Below are positions 10,647 through 22,060 of a stretch of DNA of 64,000 nucleotides, one piece after another. The notes under the pieces are model-generated. The model was not told where the DNA came from and ran no database searches. It saw only the letters and a program-made list of their open reading frames with translations. Each line of letters starts with the position of its first letter. The first letter of the stretch is position 1. The DNA is from Pyropia yezoensis (taxonomy: Eukaryota > Rhodophyta > Bangiophyceae > Bangiales > Bangiaceae). The stretch is taken from assembly GCA_009829735.1 (NCBI GenBank), contig CM020618.1:19391346-19455345 (forward strand), written 5' to 3'. The position numbers and the translations under genes were made by a program.

Positions 10647-12320
10647 CTAGCAGCACGGCCGCTCCGGCACGGTGAGCGCACGGAGGAAGCACACGCCAAA
10701 GGGGTTGCCACCCGTCTCGACCAGCCGCTCCGAGTCGGGCTCCACGCACCCGTCGTCGTCCACCGACCACAGCCCAACGACGGTAGAGTTGGGGCCGCTG
10801 TGCGTCAGCAGCATCACCCGGTCATCCGACGCGATGGACAGGTTGTGGGGGATGGGCCGCGACGTCTTGACCGCACCACACCCCGCCTGTGGCGCGCCCG
10901 CAGACGCACCGAGGCGGTACGTGACAATGGCCGCGTCGCCGCCGTCGGCAATGTTGGTGATGTACCCGTTCCGGCCGCCCTGCGCCACCGTCACCCCGTG
11001 GGGAGACGGCTGCGTGGCGTCCACCGTCAGCGGGCGGCCGCCAGAGAGGCCCTGCGCGTACGTGCTGACCTCCCCCCCCTGGGCGGCAATGATCACAGAC
11101 GAGTCGGCAAAGAGGCCAATGTGGGGGTCCTCGGCCGTGCGGATGAGCCGCAGCAGCGAAAAGGTGCGGAGGCAGTAGACGGCAACGTAGCCGGCGCCGT
11201 CTGAGTTCTTGATGTAGCTGACGTAGCCAAACCGGTCATTCGCAATCGTGTCGTGCGGGACGCCGTCCACCCCGTCGGGCCGCGGGATGGTGGCGAGCAC
11301 CGTGTGGGTGGTCACGTCGGCAACGACCGTCACGTTGGAAACGTCGCACGTGGTCCACACGGTGCCCCCCGACGACACGGGCACCATCGACGCCATGGTA
11401 TGAAATACCCCATCGCAGCCGGGGAGGTGGAGCTGAAAGGTAGGGAAGAACTTGTTTTCAAACACCTGGAGCACGTGCTGTGGGTGGGGGGGAGGGGGGG
11501 GGGGGGGGGAGGGGCGGCGCCGTACACGTCGCAGCCAACAGCAAGCAATGTGGCGAACGGGCACCGAGGAGGCGGCACGATGGGGGTGGAGCAGCAGAGC
11601 ATCAACTGGTGCGTTAGCAGAGAGCTCCCGTAGTCCAACGGCAGCCGCCCTGCCCGCCCTGTCTGCGGCCATTCTCCCCTCCCCCCCCCATGACTGTCCA
11701 CCGCGGCGCCGCCCCGTCCCCGACTGAGCACTGCCCACAAGCGCCCACGGCGTGTCAAAAGAAGAAAGGAAAAAGACACCTCGCCCCCCGCGCCAGACTT
11801 GGCAAAAAAACAAGCAGAAAAAGCCCACCACGCGCTCACTGGCAGGCAGTCCCCCCCCCCCCCCCCTTCCCCTTCCCAAAACCAAAAAACGTACCAGCAC
11901 GCTGTTGGCTCGGTCCCCCACCCACACCTCCCGCGTGCCAAACGGGGTGGCCAGGTACATCGGCTCCCCCCCCCGCGGCAGCGGGTACGTGTCCACCACC
12001 TCTTCGGTGACCGCGTCAATGAGGCTGACCGTCCCGCCGCCGCGGTTGGCCACCCCAAAGACGCCCCCCGCCCGCGGCGCCTGCCGCGGCAGCGCCGGCA
12101 CGCACCGCCCGCGGCCGGGGCCGTGGGGGTACCCGCCGCCGCCGTAGCAGCCGCCGCCGCCACGGCCGCCGCCGCCGCCGCCGCCGTCGTCGTCGCCGCG
12201 GTGACGGTCATGGGTGGCACCGGCGGGGGCGGGGGCGGTGGCCACCGCCGCCACCACTGCCGCCGCGACGGCGGCGGCGGCGGCCAGGGCCACGCGGCGG
12301 GTGCCCCGGCGGCGCGCCAT
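10647..12320 (-). CDS. Secreted YVTN/YncE-like beta-propeller protein, two exons
   Basis: Predicted 418 aa from exons 12320-11895 and 11477-10647. The intron 11478-11894 starts GTACGT and ends CCACCCACAG on the minus strand, in phase 0; it would read through in frame, but its translation is poly-Gly/Pro. Residues 1-35 look like a signal peptide: basic MARRRGTRR, then an Ala/Val core ending near AGATHD. After a Gly-rich linker come repeated beta-propeller blades, for example FGVANRGGGTVSLIDA with EVWVGD, SNVTVVADVTTHTVLATI with FGYVSYIK, GYITNI and VVGLWSVDDDG. This periodic strand pattern is that of YVTN/surface-antigen-like and lactonase-like seven-bladed propellers. Secretion or wall association is inferred; no catalytic residues could be assigned. 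The gene converges with its left neighbour. Confidence 0.6.
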   Translation of the reverse strand: MARRRGTRRVALAAAAAVAAAVVAAVATAPAPAGATHDRHRGDDDGGGGGGGRGGGGCYGGGGYPHGPGRGRCVPALPRQAPRAGGVFGVANRGGGTVSLIDAVTEEVVDTYPLPRGGEPMYLATPFGTREVWVGDRANSVLVRFLVLGRGRGGGGGLPASERVVGFFCLFFCQVWRGGRGVFFLSSFDTPWALVGSAQSGTGRRRGGQSWGGEGRMAADRAGRAAAVGLRELSANAPVDALLLHPHRAASSVPVRHIACCWLRRVRRRPSPPPPPPPHPQHVLQVFENKFFPTFQLHLPGCDGVFHTMASMVPVSSGGTVWTTCDVSNVTVVADVTTHTVLATIPRPDGVDGVPHDTIANDRFGYVSYIKNSDGAGYVAVYCLRTFSLLRLIRTAEDPHIGLFADSSVIIAAQGGEVSTYAQGLSGGRPLTVDATQPSPHGVTVAQGGRNGYITNIADGGDAAIVTYRLGASAGAPQAGCGAVKTSRPIPHNLSIASDDRVMLLTHSGPNSTVVGLWSVDDDGCVEPDSERLVETGGNPFGVCFLRALTVPERPCC

Positions 12321-13510
12321 GATACGACACGCTGTGGCGGTGTGTGTGCGCGCGGGGGGGGCGAGAGGGAGCAGGCGGAAGCGGGGGCGGGAGGGGGGGG
12401 GGGGGGAAGAAGGGGGGGTGGGGTGGGGGGGAGAAGGGGGGGGGGGGGGGGGGGGGGTGGGGGGGGGGGGGGGGGGGGGGGGGGGGGAAGGGAGAGGTAT
12501 TGGCTTGGCGGTCGGGGCGGCGCTCGGCCCCGCGTGAGGGACAGAGGCGCGCGCACGCGACGGCGGGGTTGGCGCTTGTTTTTCAAGGCCCCGCCGCCCC
12601 GCGCTGGGCGAGTGGCGGCGCGCAGGGAGGGACGGTGGCAGGGGGGGGCGGCGATGCGGCGCGCGCCACTCCTTCCATCCGGCGGCGTGTGCTGGCGGCC
12701 CGGCGGCGCCGCTCCCCCCCTTACCTCACCCCGCCCCTGCCCGCGCGCCAGCTTTAAAACCGGCACGATGGGGGACGGCGGCCACTGCCGAGGCGGCTGT
12801 GCTGCCGACGAGGCTGCCGCCGACGCGGCTGCGCTGTGGCCGCCGCGGCGGCTGCTGCCGCGCCGGCGGGGCGCGCGATGGAAACGGTCCGCCGCCCGCC
12901 GCGCGGGCAGGGTTTCGCCCGAATGTGCCTCTAGAGGTATATCCTGGGGCTCCACACCCACCCGCCCGCCTCGCGGGCGGGTGGGGGGGGAGGGGGGCAG
13001 GGCGAGGCGGCGGTGCGGCGTGGGTGTGTGGTGGTGGGGGGTGGGGGGCGCGGCGGCGGCCGGCGGCCACTTGCCCCCCCCCCCCCGACTACCCACCCAC
13101 CCGCCCAGTGATGGTCAAAGCGGAGGTCGGCGGCCAGAGCGAGCACCCGCGCGGGGTCTTGTTGCCAACCTGGAAGTGGGGGAGCGTCACGGTGGCTGCC
13201 AGCGCTCCCGCCCCCACCCCTTTTGCCCAGACGGTCTTGCTGATGCGGGAGGGAGCGTACGCACTGGATGTCTCTGCGCCAGAGGGGTAGGTGTGTGCGC
13301 TGGCGGGGGGTGGTTGCTGGGTGCAGATTGGTACCCCGCCTCGTACGAGAAATACTTGTATCTCCGGCAGAGATCCGCGTGTCGGCGCAGGCATCAGCGT
13401 TGGCGCTGGTATCGCGGTCTCCAGATCGGATGTTACGGATTCATGAGTGACATCGATCACCTTGAGATCAGAAGCACTGGCTATAATGGGGGGGTGCTCT
13501 CCTGTGTGTT
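12321..13510. other. Upstream region of the beta-propeller gene, with very long poly-G runs
   Basis: Between about 12390 and 12490 the plus strand is almost pure G (poly-C on the strand of the gene to the left). Beyond it lie GC-rich frames without recognisable domains. A short open frame around 13111-13290 sits between an acceptor-like CACCCGCCCAG and a donor-like GTAGGT, but the phase does not fit a neighbouring exon, so no gene is called. Confidence 0.35.
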
Positions 13511-14318
13511 CTCGTGACATCATCCAAGAAAATTGGGACGTCTGCGGCAGAGCTGCCAATCAATCATATGGGCGAAGCGTTGCGCGCATTCTCGTCGTGG
13601 CTTACGGCAAAGACGTCAGGGGCCCCCGGTGGCGGCCTCCGCCTGCCGCCACCACCACCGGCCGCAGTGCCCTCTTCTGGTGCCACCCCCTGCAACTGAC
13701 ATGCTCAGTTTTGCCGCCGACGTGGTGACCATGGAGGAGGTGGCCATGGTGAGCTTGGCAGGTATGCATGTTGAGAAATCACAGGCTTTGCGGTATGAGC
13801 TATCATGCCGGTGGCACCGTGGAGTGTCTCACCGTGGGCCTGGAGATGGCGGCGCGGACACGGGTGGGTGACTACCAGCGTCGGTGGAACGTGTGGCGCC
13901 CGCCGGATGGGGAGTAGGAGGCGGTGGAAGCGTTCTCGATTGTTTACGCGACGCGGGCTGGTGGACTGGTGTGCGGTCCCATGGCCATGCAGCTGACTGC
14001 TGGTGGTGTGGGCTTGTGTCCTAAAATGCTTCCCAGGATTCGGAGCGTCAATACCCTTGGAACCTCGACCTTATGCCCACAAAGATATCTGCTCAGCATT
14101 CAGTTTTCAGTATTGGATGTGTCACTCGAGAAACTATGGCGATACCAAAGCCAGGCCATCGCCTGCAAAATCCGGGGGGGAGATTGATCAAAGATTGTCC
14201 CTCGCTCGAGCACATCGGTAAGAGTAGAGTTCACCAAGAAGCGCGGCCGACACACCGACTTCGAGTGCCCACTGGGCAAGCTTCGGCTGCACGAGGACTT
14301 CCTACGCTAGTCAAGGAC
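13511..14318 (+). other. Possible remnant of an unknown gene or transposon
   Basis: Short plus-strand frames with normal amino-acid variety (for example GTSAAELPINHMGEALRAF near 13530 and SYHAGGTVECLTVGLEMAA near 13800) are separated by stops and splice-like GTGAGC/AG sequences. They may be exons of a small gene or a decayed element. No family is recognised. Confidence 0.2.
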
Positions 14319-14441
14319 GTGTCTGTCGCGAGTGGCGACGCCTCGTAGGCTAGGGCAGACAGATATCCGGATATGTACGCCAGCGCATCGTGACACGCGA
14401 ACGGCCAGATCTTGGTCGGCGCGAGAGACGTGGGAAATCTC
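14319..14441 (+). repeat. Dispersed repeat, copy A
   Basis: This segment and 24235-24350 share the order GTCTGTCGC, GCCTCGTAGGC, GCAGACAGAT, TACGCCAGCGC, CACGCGA and a common TCTTGGTCGGC, with scattered substitutions and small gaps. Both copies are in the same orientation. It probably belongs to a decayed transposable element; no coding capacity is seen. It lies directly before a small inverted-repeat element. Confidence 0.6.
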
Positions 14442-14462
14442 CCAGAACGAAGCTGATCGCTA

Positions 14463-14564
14463 TTGTGCATCCCGTAAAAAGTGGACGTGCACAGGTCGTG
14501 GTCCAATGACCGATATTGGACATGATCACGACACGAGCACGACCACTTTGTACGGGACGCACTA
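14463..14564. mobile_element. MITE-like inverted-repeat element, copy 1
   Basis: A 102-bp element with terminal inverted repeats of about 28 bp (core TCCCGTAAAAAGTGG on the left and its complement, with four mismatches overall, on the right). It is flanked by TA on both sides, as expected for Tc1/mariner or pogo superfamily insertion. It has no coding capacity. A second copy is at 49102-49219. The autonomous partner is not identified in the window. Confidence 0.65.
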
Positions 14565-15800
14565 TACTTCAGGGAGTACATTGCGCACCTCCGCATGAAC
14601 GGAGTAAGTACATCGTCATGATGGCTGATCATTTGAATGATCTATCACACTTCTCCCAATTTTCAGCGGACATGCAGCCCGGAATAGTTCCTCAGATTGC
14701 AACCGGCACAGGCGTCACCAGAAAGTTCACCAGACGTCGTTCACTCTATCCGCTCAGAGGACGGATAGTTTTTCGTGGGTGCCCTCGTTGCTTGTGTGAG
14801 GCACCCGCTCGTTCAGGTTCATCTGGAACTTTCGTGCACTCTCTGCAGCGTGAAGTGAATCCTGCACGCGGCAGCCAAATCCTGGACGAGTTGGATTTGC
14901 AGACGCAATTGACGAGTGCGGGGATGGGAGTGGGCCGGTCGGCCGTCAAAGAGAAGGGGCTTCCTTCCTCATGCACCAGGGCTGTGCAAGGGTACCGGAT
15001 TAGGCCAAGTGTACTGTATGGGACCGCACCAAGTGGGTCAGACTATCTAGCTGACAGTGGGCTGTGGTTCCGTCAAGTGTATTCGGCTGTGAGGCAAGTG
15101 CGAAAGTATGTATCAATGGTATACGCACGTGCCCCTCATCGGCATGAGTATTAGCAGATTGCGACGGCCAAGTGTATCAATACCCTTCAGTAGACAGGCA
15201 GTCGCTGACGTTTGGACGCCCTGTTGATGGCGGCGCCGCCTGGGTGTAACGCAGCCTGCTGGGCAGGCGCTCGTGGCTCAGGGACCACCTGCCACGACCT
15301 GTGTCCAGCGGCTGGTGGGTCGCCACGGGGCTGCCTGGCGGTCTCGTCATCTATCGCGGCCGTGTCTGTCAGCTGGGCCTCGGTGGCCGTGGACCACAGG
15401 GCCTCAGGGGCACGGTATGAAATGAAGTTGTGCGGCATTCCATACATATGTCAAAGGAAGCTGCTGCGCGCGTTGGAGACGGGTGGCAGTGCGTACGTTC
15501 GAGGCACCCTTCACCGCCTGTGTGGGAGCAAAGCCATCAAGCAGTTTCATTGGCAGGTTGGCTGGCTTTACCTGTGCACTGTTGTGGTCAAAGGATTTGC
15601 GGTCGGGAGTGCGGCGGGGTGGGCGGGGGGGCGGGTAGCCTGCGAGGGTCCAGAGGGATGGGGAGCTCACTCGTTCTGTTCGGCAGTCGGTTGAACGTGT
15701 GCTTTTTCCCTGCCAGTTTTCCATCGTGGCGCCACGCTGCCGGGTTCCTCTTTTTTCTTCTCTCAATGTGCTCCCCTGTTCCCATCTAATCTCACCCTTG
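14565..15800. other. Stretch with one unrecognised open frame
   Basis: A plus-strand frame is open from about 14620 to 15154, with mixed composition (for example HLNDLSHFSQFSADMQPG) but no family I recognise. From 15155 to 15800 only short frames are present. Given the flanking repeats, a decayed element is as likely as a gene. Confidence 0.2.
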
Positions 15801-16915
15801 CACCTCAGCTTCGCTTGCTAAGGCAGCGGCATCGTGCGGCGGTGGGTGGGTGTCGTTGCGGGCGTGACGATGGCGTTGCCGACAATGACATTCTTGGTCG
15901 TGGTCGCAGCAACCTCTGGCGGCCGAGTGGGTGGCGCTATCAGTGCGGGCGCAGCCCGTCGCGGAGGGCGCAGACAGCCACGGTGGGCGCGGCCGGCCGC
16001 CGCGGGCGCGGCCGGCTGAGGCAAGGGCTGACTGGTGTTGAGCTCGCGGCCGGCCGTCGCGTGCGCATCCGGCAGGTGCGGGTGCGGCCGGCCGCCGCGA
16101 GCAGCGTCGGGTGGGGGTGGCGCCTGTCTGCCACGACGGGTGCGTCTGGCCGCGGCGGGCGCGGCTGGCGGTGGAAGGCGCGTCCGGCAGAGGTGGGTGT
16201 GGCCGGCCGCCGCGGGCGCGGCCAGCGGGGGCGGCGAAAGGCTGCCGCGGCGGGCGCAGTCGTCCGTGTATTCTGTTCCGGACTGCGCACTCCCGTCTCC
16301 CCCCCCCCCCCCACCCCCGCCCACCCCGACGTCCTTCAGGATATTCTCGAGGAGCCACCTCGACTTTTAGCCCCTCGTTTGAAGGGGAAGGCTGTCATTG
16401 GCGAAGGGGCGGTCGTCGACGCTGATGCGGGGGGCGGCACACTCAAACCCCCCAGTCGTCCCGCAAAGGCTTCTGTCAAGAAGGTGAAGGCGGCCTAGAA
16501 GCCCTCCAAGCGCAAGAAGCCACCGCCGGCCAAGCTCCCGTCGTCGTCCTCTAGCTGCAGCAGCTCCAGCAGCAACTCCGAGGACGCGGCGGCGGCCGAG
16601 GCTGCAGGACAAGCGGACCGCCACCCCGCCCGCTACCCCGCGCCCCATAAAGCGCCGCAAGACCCTGGTGAAAGGGAAGGCTCCCGCTGTGGGCGGCCCA
16701 CGCGGCGCATCCGCGCAAAGGCCGCCCTCCGGACCCGCCGAGGCGACACTGGCGTCGACAGCTGAGCCCCCCGCAAAACGTCCGGCGGTGTCCACGCCTG
16801 CTGGACCTGCGGCTGCCGGTGGGGCCCGTGCTCGTGCCAGCTCGGCTGGTTGGGGGTACGCGTCGGTGGCAGGTGCGCCCGTGAGCGCCTTCAAGCGTCT
16901 CGCGCCGGCAGCCAT
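15801..16915 (+). pseudogene. Repeat-rich sequence leading into a Lys/Ser/Pro-rich reading frame cut by the CACTA element
   Basis: The first part (about 15940-16250) contains at least four spaced copies of a unit around GGCCGGCCGCCGCG. From about 16320 a plus-strand frame encodes basic, Ser-rich and Pro-rich sequence (for example KPSKRKKPPPAKLPSS), with a stop at 16496-16498 and frame changes. It finishes with GWGYASVAGAPVSAFKRLAP just before the transposon end at 16916. The other side of the transposon (from 22103) continues with similar composition, so the CACTA element landed inside this frame. Whether it was a host gene or an older element is unknown. Confidence 0.4.
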
Positions 16916-16957
16916 CCCTATGGGAACAGAATCACGATACAACCGCGATTCTTGATC
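16916..16957 (+). repeat. Left terminal inverted repeat of the CACTA element
   Basis: Begins CCCTATGGGAACAGAATCAC. It pairs with the complement of 22061-22102, which begins CCCTAAGGGAACAGAATCAC. Over 42 bases I count about eight mismatches. The three bases before it are CAT. Confidence 0.85.
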
Positions 16958-17255
16958 CTTGGCCACCCGGAATCGGGATCTGAGGAGCCTTCCAGGCAAT
17001 CACGCGGTCCTGACAGCTGCGCATGCCCGATGCGAGCGCTGATTGGCCTTCCATTGAGCGCTTCCAGAACCATCTGGAGCGGCCTCCAGAACAGTCCGGC
17101 TGGGTCCACATTCATCTCGGACGGCCTCCTGAACGGCGCGGAAGGGTCAAGAATCAACCAACAATCCAATCAAACGTCGTGTGACTCCATCATGGAGTCA
17201 TATGATGTGGGCGTCCATTGCGGGCCTGGCTGCCCGCAGGATCCTTTCCCAAGAG

Positions 17256-17263
17256 TATATATA
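17256..17263 (+). promoter_or_regulatory. TATA box for the transposase gene
   Basis: TATATATA lies about 285 bases before the transposase ATG at 17546, in an otherwise GC-rich stretch. The intervening leader is extremely C-rich (runs of 10 to 18 C). Promoter function is inferred from position. Confidence 0.5.
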
Positions 17264-17545
17264 CAAGGCCTGCGGGATACCCGGTCTGCGCTCGTCTGCT
17301 GCACATCACAGCCATCGTAGCGCCTTCACCCCCGCCACGAGAACGTGGCGCGCACCCCCCCCCCCCTCCCCACCCTCGCTCCCCCCCCTGCTTGCCAGAA
17401 CCTGCTTGCCTGGCTGCGCTCTCGCCCGTACTCGGCTGCCCCCCCCCCCCCCCCCTGATTGCCCGACCCCGCTGTCGCCCATCCCCTCCTGCCCCCCCCC
17501 CCCCCCCCCTCCCTCAACCAACCGACCCATCCTGGCCAGGCAAGC

Positions 17546-20377
17546 ATGAGGGCGTGCTCTTGCGCCAAGTGCAGCGGAGGGACGCCGGGTGGCGTTTCTT
17601 ATGTGCCAGAGAGGACCTGGTTTAGACACCGGCGTGCCACCAGAGGTCTTCCCCCTCGCCCCCGTGCTGCGGCGGCCTCAAGCGCCACTCCGCCGGACGG
17701 CCCTTCGATGCCTGCCGCCCCGCTCGCCCTCCCTACCGCCAACCCTACGCCAGACACAAGTCCCTCTGTCAGCAGCACGGATATCCGTGTTGACACGAAA
17801 GATAGTGATAGTAGCGAGGCCGACGAGCGACCACCGGATGATGCTACCCCCGCGTCGTCCGCTCCCGAGCTACACTCGGTTCTACCTAACGGCGTGTGTA
17901 TACCCAGTCAAGTTTTTGAAGAAAATGTTGATGACTTTGTGGCGTACACGTTCGTAGTGCAGCACTGCCGGTCCCGTGAGGGTACTGAGGACTATCTACT
18001 ACAGCGTCGCTTCGCTGGGACGTGTCGCACGCCACACTCCCTCAACTCTATGGTGAAGTCCAGTGTCGACTTGCACACCAAGATGGTCGACTGTTGCAGG
18101 AACGGCTGTGTTGCGTTCACCGCCGACCGTGATGCCTTCTCTGCGTGCGACGTGTGCAAGGCTGCACGGTACCGCGCAAACGGACAGCCTTCCAAACAAG
18201 CTACCTATTGGCCGCTTCTACCATGGCTGAAAATGATGTTGGCTGATGCGCACATTGGGCCGAGCATGGTCAACGCCATGAAAGAGGCGCGCGAGGCCGC
18301 TGCAGCAGGCCCACCCACGGATCTACGTGACTGGTTCGACGGGGCAGTGTTTCGAAAGCTCGTTGCACAGGGTTATTTCTCCTCCAACACTTCCGTCGCT
18401 CTGAGCATTTCAACGGACGGTTTTCAAGCTTGGAAACAGCGCGGATTCGAAGGATGGCCGATTATCGCGACGATTTTGAACCTTGATCCTAGCTCCAGGG
18501 TTCGAATTGTTTCGCAAGTCATCGTTGGAATTACGCCAGGCCCGGCACAACCTGCGGACATGGAGTCGTTTCTTCATCCAATCGCCAACGAGCTGGACGC
18601 CCTCGCTGTAGGCGTGAGTGGTGTGGAGGTCGCCGGCTACTCGGAGCCCCAGGTCATGTTTGCGTTCGTCGTCCAATTTACGACGGACATGGCCGCTGGC
18701 GATAAGCTGCTCAACGCTGTCGGAACTAACGGCGAGCGTCCCGGCAGGTTTAGGGACTTCGCCGGGGTCCGCGCGCATAACCGCTTCTGGTACCCACCCT
18801 ACCAGCCACCGTACAACCCAAGCAACCCCCCTCCGTCCAAGCGCCGCTGATTTGACGTTCAAGGCGACGCTACGCCCAGGCGCACCGCGGCTAGCGTGGC
18901 CGACAGTGTTGCGAGGGTGGAGAATGCCCGCCGAGCGGGACGGAGCCAGTCGGCTGTGCGTGCTCTAGCGAAGAGAGAAGGGTTCAAGGGGTACTCTCTG
19001 TTCTTCGCCCCGAGTCCAGCGGACAAGGCACGCTACCCCGGGCTCAAGTACATGTGGGAAATTGGCCCAGATCTGCTCCCTTACGACCCCATGCATCTGT
19101 TTCTGTGCAACGTTGTGCGTCGGCTATGGGAACTGTTTTCTGGCGAGAACGAGAAGCTGGGTGACGACTAACCCTGCCTCATCCCGAAGGCCAGCTGCGA
19201 AGCTATTGGCAGAGAAATCCGGGCGGGTCGACCAACCGTTCCTCTGTGTCAAGCACGGGCCCTGCGCGATATCGACAAGCATTCGGGCTCGTACAAGGCC
19301 GTCGATTGGATGTACTTCCTGCTCTGCACAGGTGAAGTTGTTTTGGCCGATAGAATTCCTGAGAACGTCTTCAAAATGTTTATGGAACTTTGCCACGCCG
19401 GCCGACTACTTTTCAAGCCGGGATCCGTGACAGAGGACGAGCTCAAGAAGGTCGACAAGCACCTCAAAAAGTTTTGCCACGGCTACTACACGCATGTGTT
19501 TGCTGGGAAAGTGGAGTGGCTGCGGCTGTGTCGGCCCACCATCGTCTCGCTGTTGGACGTGACCGCCAATCTGCGTTCCTGCGGCCCCGCATGGTCCTAC
19601 TGGCAGTTCCCGGCCGAGCGTCTCATAGGCACCCTCACGCGGCTCATCCGCTCTCGCCGGTTCCCGTACGCAGCTCTTACCAATGCGGTATCGGCCAAGT
19701 ACTATGCTGAGCTGGTGACGAATTTTGGGGAAACCCACGCGACGGACAAGTGGGCTGAGGCGACTGGAAAACCTGTTTCACGAGAAGACAGGGACCCGGG
19801 CGGCACGTTTTCACTTTCGTATAATCCGAGAGTGGATCTTCTCCCGCCCCAGCGCAAGTCAGCTGATTTGGTTGGCGCAGAGCTGTCGAGGATGAAGGCG
19901 GTTCTCGCGATGGAAGGGGCGGCATCAATTCCTGACGAAATAGTTGCCAAGAAGTACTTCCGCCTGCGATTGGCAAATGGCCAAATTGCTGGCACTGTGC
20001 CGGCTGCTGTTGAAGATGGCGACAGTCGGCGGGACTATCTTGTCCGAGTAAGCTCTTACGTCAGGCGCGCTGCAGGGCGGGGGCGAGGTGCAGTCCGCGT
20101 TCCCGTCAACGTTTATGGAGCCGTGCACCACTACGCTGTCGTCCTCATCGATGGGAAGCCCCAGGCGTACGCGTTTCTGCAGTGTGTGAAGTCAGCGGTT
20201 GACCGAAGCGGCACGTTTGGCTTGCCTGAAAAGCGGCGAGAGACGGAGTGCTTTTTGAGCTTGGGAGGGGCCTTCCGGTACGTCGACGTTATGTCTATTG
20301 ACGCTGTTGTGGGGACGCTTTTCGTGAGAGGGAGGCACGTTGTCTTGTATACACGGGAGGTGTTTAGCACGGAATAA
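17546..20377 (+). pseudogene. tnp2-type (CACTA) transposase, one frame with two in-frame stops
   Basis: The ATG at 17546 opens with a Cys cluster (CSCAKC and a later His), typical of the transposase-associated zinc domain. The catalytic tnp2 region follows, with a STDGFQAWKQRGFEGWPI segment and a QPADMESFLHPIANEL segment, then DPMHLFLCNVVRRLW and, near the C-terminus, SYWQFPAERLIGTL and SRRFPYAALTNA. All of these are family landmarks in the right order. The frame is continuous over 944 codons except for TGA at 18848-18850 and TAA at 19169-19171, with clear family sequence on both sides (IGREIRAGRPTVPL follows the second). An intron spanning either stop was considered, but family sequence abuts the second stop closely, so mutation is more likely. 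Confidence 0.8.
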
Positions 20378-20870
20378 ATGGATCCTTTCTGCCTGCAAGC
20401 CAGCTGCCTGCTCCGCTGGGCCTCCTTGTCATAAGGCAGAGGAACGCATCACGCGGCCGACGAGGCGGGCGCAGTAGGTCCACAGATGTGGTTGTGGACG
20501 CGGGGGACGTGCAGCCACTCAGTACTTGATTGCCAATGAAAGGCTGAGTCATTGGATTGGACTTTATTGCAAGTTGTTTGCTCGATAAATTGATTCGTCT
20601 TCCACCCTCTTTTACCACGTGCCAGGGTGCACCACTCGGCGCGTGTCGCACACGGCGCTGTCGGTGTGTCTTCCCCCGCAACCAGCGTCGTCCCCGTCGA
20701 GTCACTTCCTGCTGCTGGTGCGGGCGCCCCTCTTCTCCTCCTGTGCGCGTGTGATCCCCCCTCCCCTTGGTGCACGTCTGCTGCACGCAACCGATCCCCA
20801 CTCCCTTTCGTGCACGTCGGTGGTACTCGATCTGCAACCTGCTGTCCTTTTCCCCTTGCTACTTTCATCC

Positions 20871-21853
20871 ATGCCGCCCCGTCGACGCACGTGGTCGGGC
20901 TCTGTCCGATCTCCCCGGGCTCGTACCAGTAAGTACCACGCCCATCTTCTGCCGGGAGCGAGGTGGGACGTCTGTTCATTTTCTGTTTTTCCGCTTGGGT
21001 AGCAAGCGCTTCTGAGTTCTTTTGTGTCTCACATTTCATCGTGACTGCCCAGTTGTGCTCGCTGTCGCGTTTGTTTTCACTTCTCAGATGTGGACGGCTT
21101 GTTGGCAGCCTCGCAGGTCGCGGCAGCGCTGTCCGTAGAGGGCGGGGGCAGTCAGCACCCTTCCCCGTCCCCGCCAGCCCGGCTTGCACCTGCCCCCCCC
21201 CCCCCCCCCCCCCCGCCCCCGCCCCCCTCCCCCCCGTCGCTCACGCCCCCGCTCCAGCTCAACCCCCCGGCAGGTTCTCAGCTGCTGCCGCCGCCAGCGG
21301 TGAACCGCTTGCCAGTGCAGGGGGGGCTGGGCCGAGCGCTTTCCGCCGCACCGGCGGCCGGGGGGGGCTGTTCTTCCCTGGCAACCGCCCGCTCCCCCCC
21401 CCCCCGGTTCCGATCCAGAAGGTCAACGTCTCCAAGGACAAGGATCTGAAGCTGACCGTCAGCGACCGTCGGCGCCTGCGCACGGGGGTGGCGTTTGCTA
21501 TCAACCAGATTTTGCGGTCCACGGCGTCATTCTGTACCCACCCGGAGGACCGACAACGCGCGGCGGTGCTCTACCTGGAGGACCGCGTACCCCGGTTGGC
21601 TCTGTGTGAGTCGGCCTGGGGGGCATGTGCGGTTTTGTCACGCGGCTTGCGTCACCAGCGGATACAAGCACGGCGCAAGACGGCGGGCAGTGGAGCGGTG
21701 GTGGCCGCCACCACCGCCGCTGCCCCCAGTGCAGCCGCAGCTGCGGCCACGACGGGTGGTTGTGCTGCCGAGACGACGGGGGGTGGTGATGGCAACGATG
21801 CTATGAGTGCGCGAGGGCAGCAGCTGGCCTTTTTTAGCCAGCTGGAAAAGTAG
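20871..21853 (+). CDS. Second ORF of the CACTA element, spliced, function unknown
   Basis: A short first exon (20871-20928, starting MPPRRRTWSGS) is followed by GTAAGT. The acceptor TTCTCAG is at 21081-21087 and continues in phase with VDGLLAASQVAAALSVEGG. The second exon then crosses several poly-C runs, the longest near 21187-21206, after which the coding-like sequence is in another frame: LKLTVSDRRRLRTGVAFAI through a Cys- and Leu-containing domain to FFSQLEK and a stop at 21853. I do not recognise the domain. CACTA elements often encode a second, DNA-binding or regulatory protein, and this position suggests that role (inference). The frame change at poly-C may be sequence error or decay. 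Confidence 0.45.
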
Positions 21854-22060
21854 AAAATAAACAGCCACGGTACAAGAGAACAAAGAGGCACAGCACAAAA
21901 ATATTACAGCGATTGCAAACAGCGCAGCCCTCCACGGGAGGTGTAAGCTGTGTGCTGAGTTCGCCCAGCTCACCTCTGAGGGCCATTGTGAGCCAATCAA
22001 ACTGCCACCGATCGTGATTTGGTCGTGGTTCTGGCTCTGACCGACTGTCTCGGTATAGGG

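Noticed and set aside
17546-20377. A variant genetic code that reads the in-frame stops of the CACTA transposase
   Set aside because: Two different stop codons (TGA and TAA) would both have to be reassigned, while host genes here end at TGA, TAA and TAG normally.
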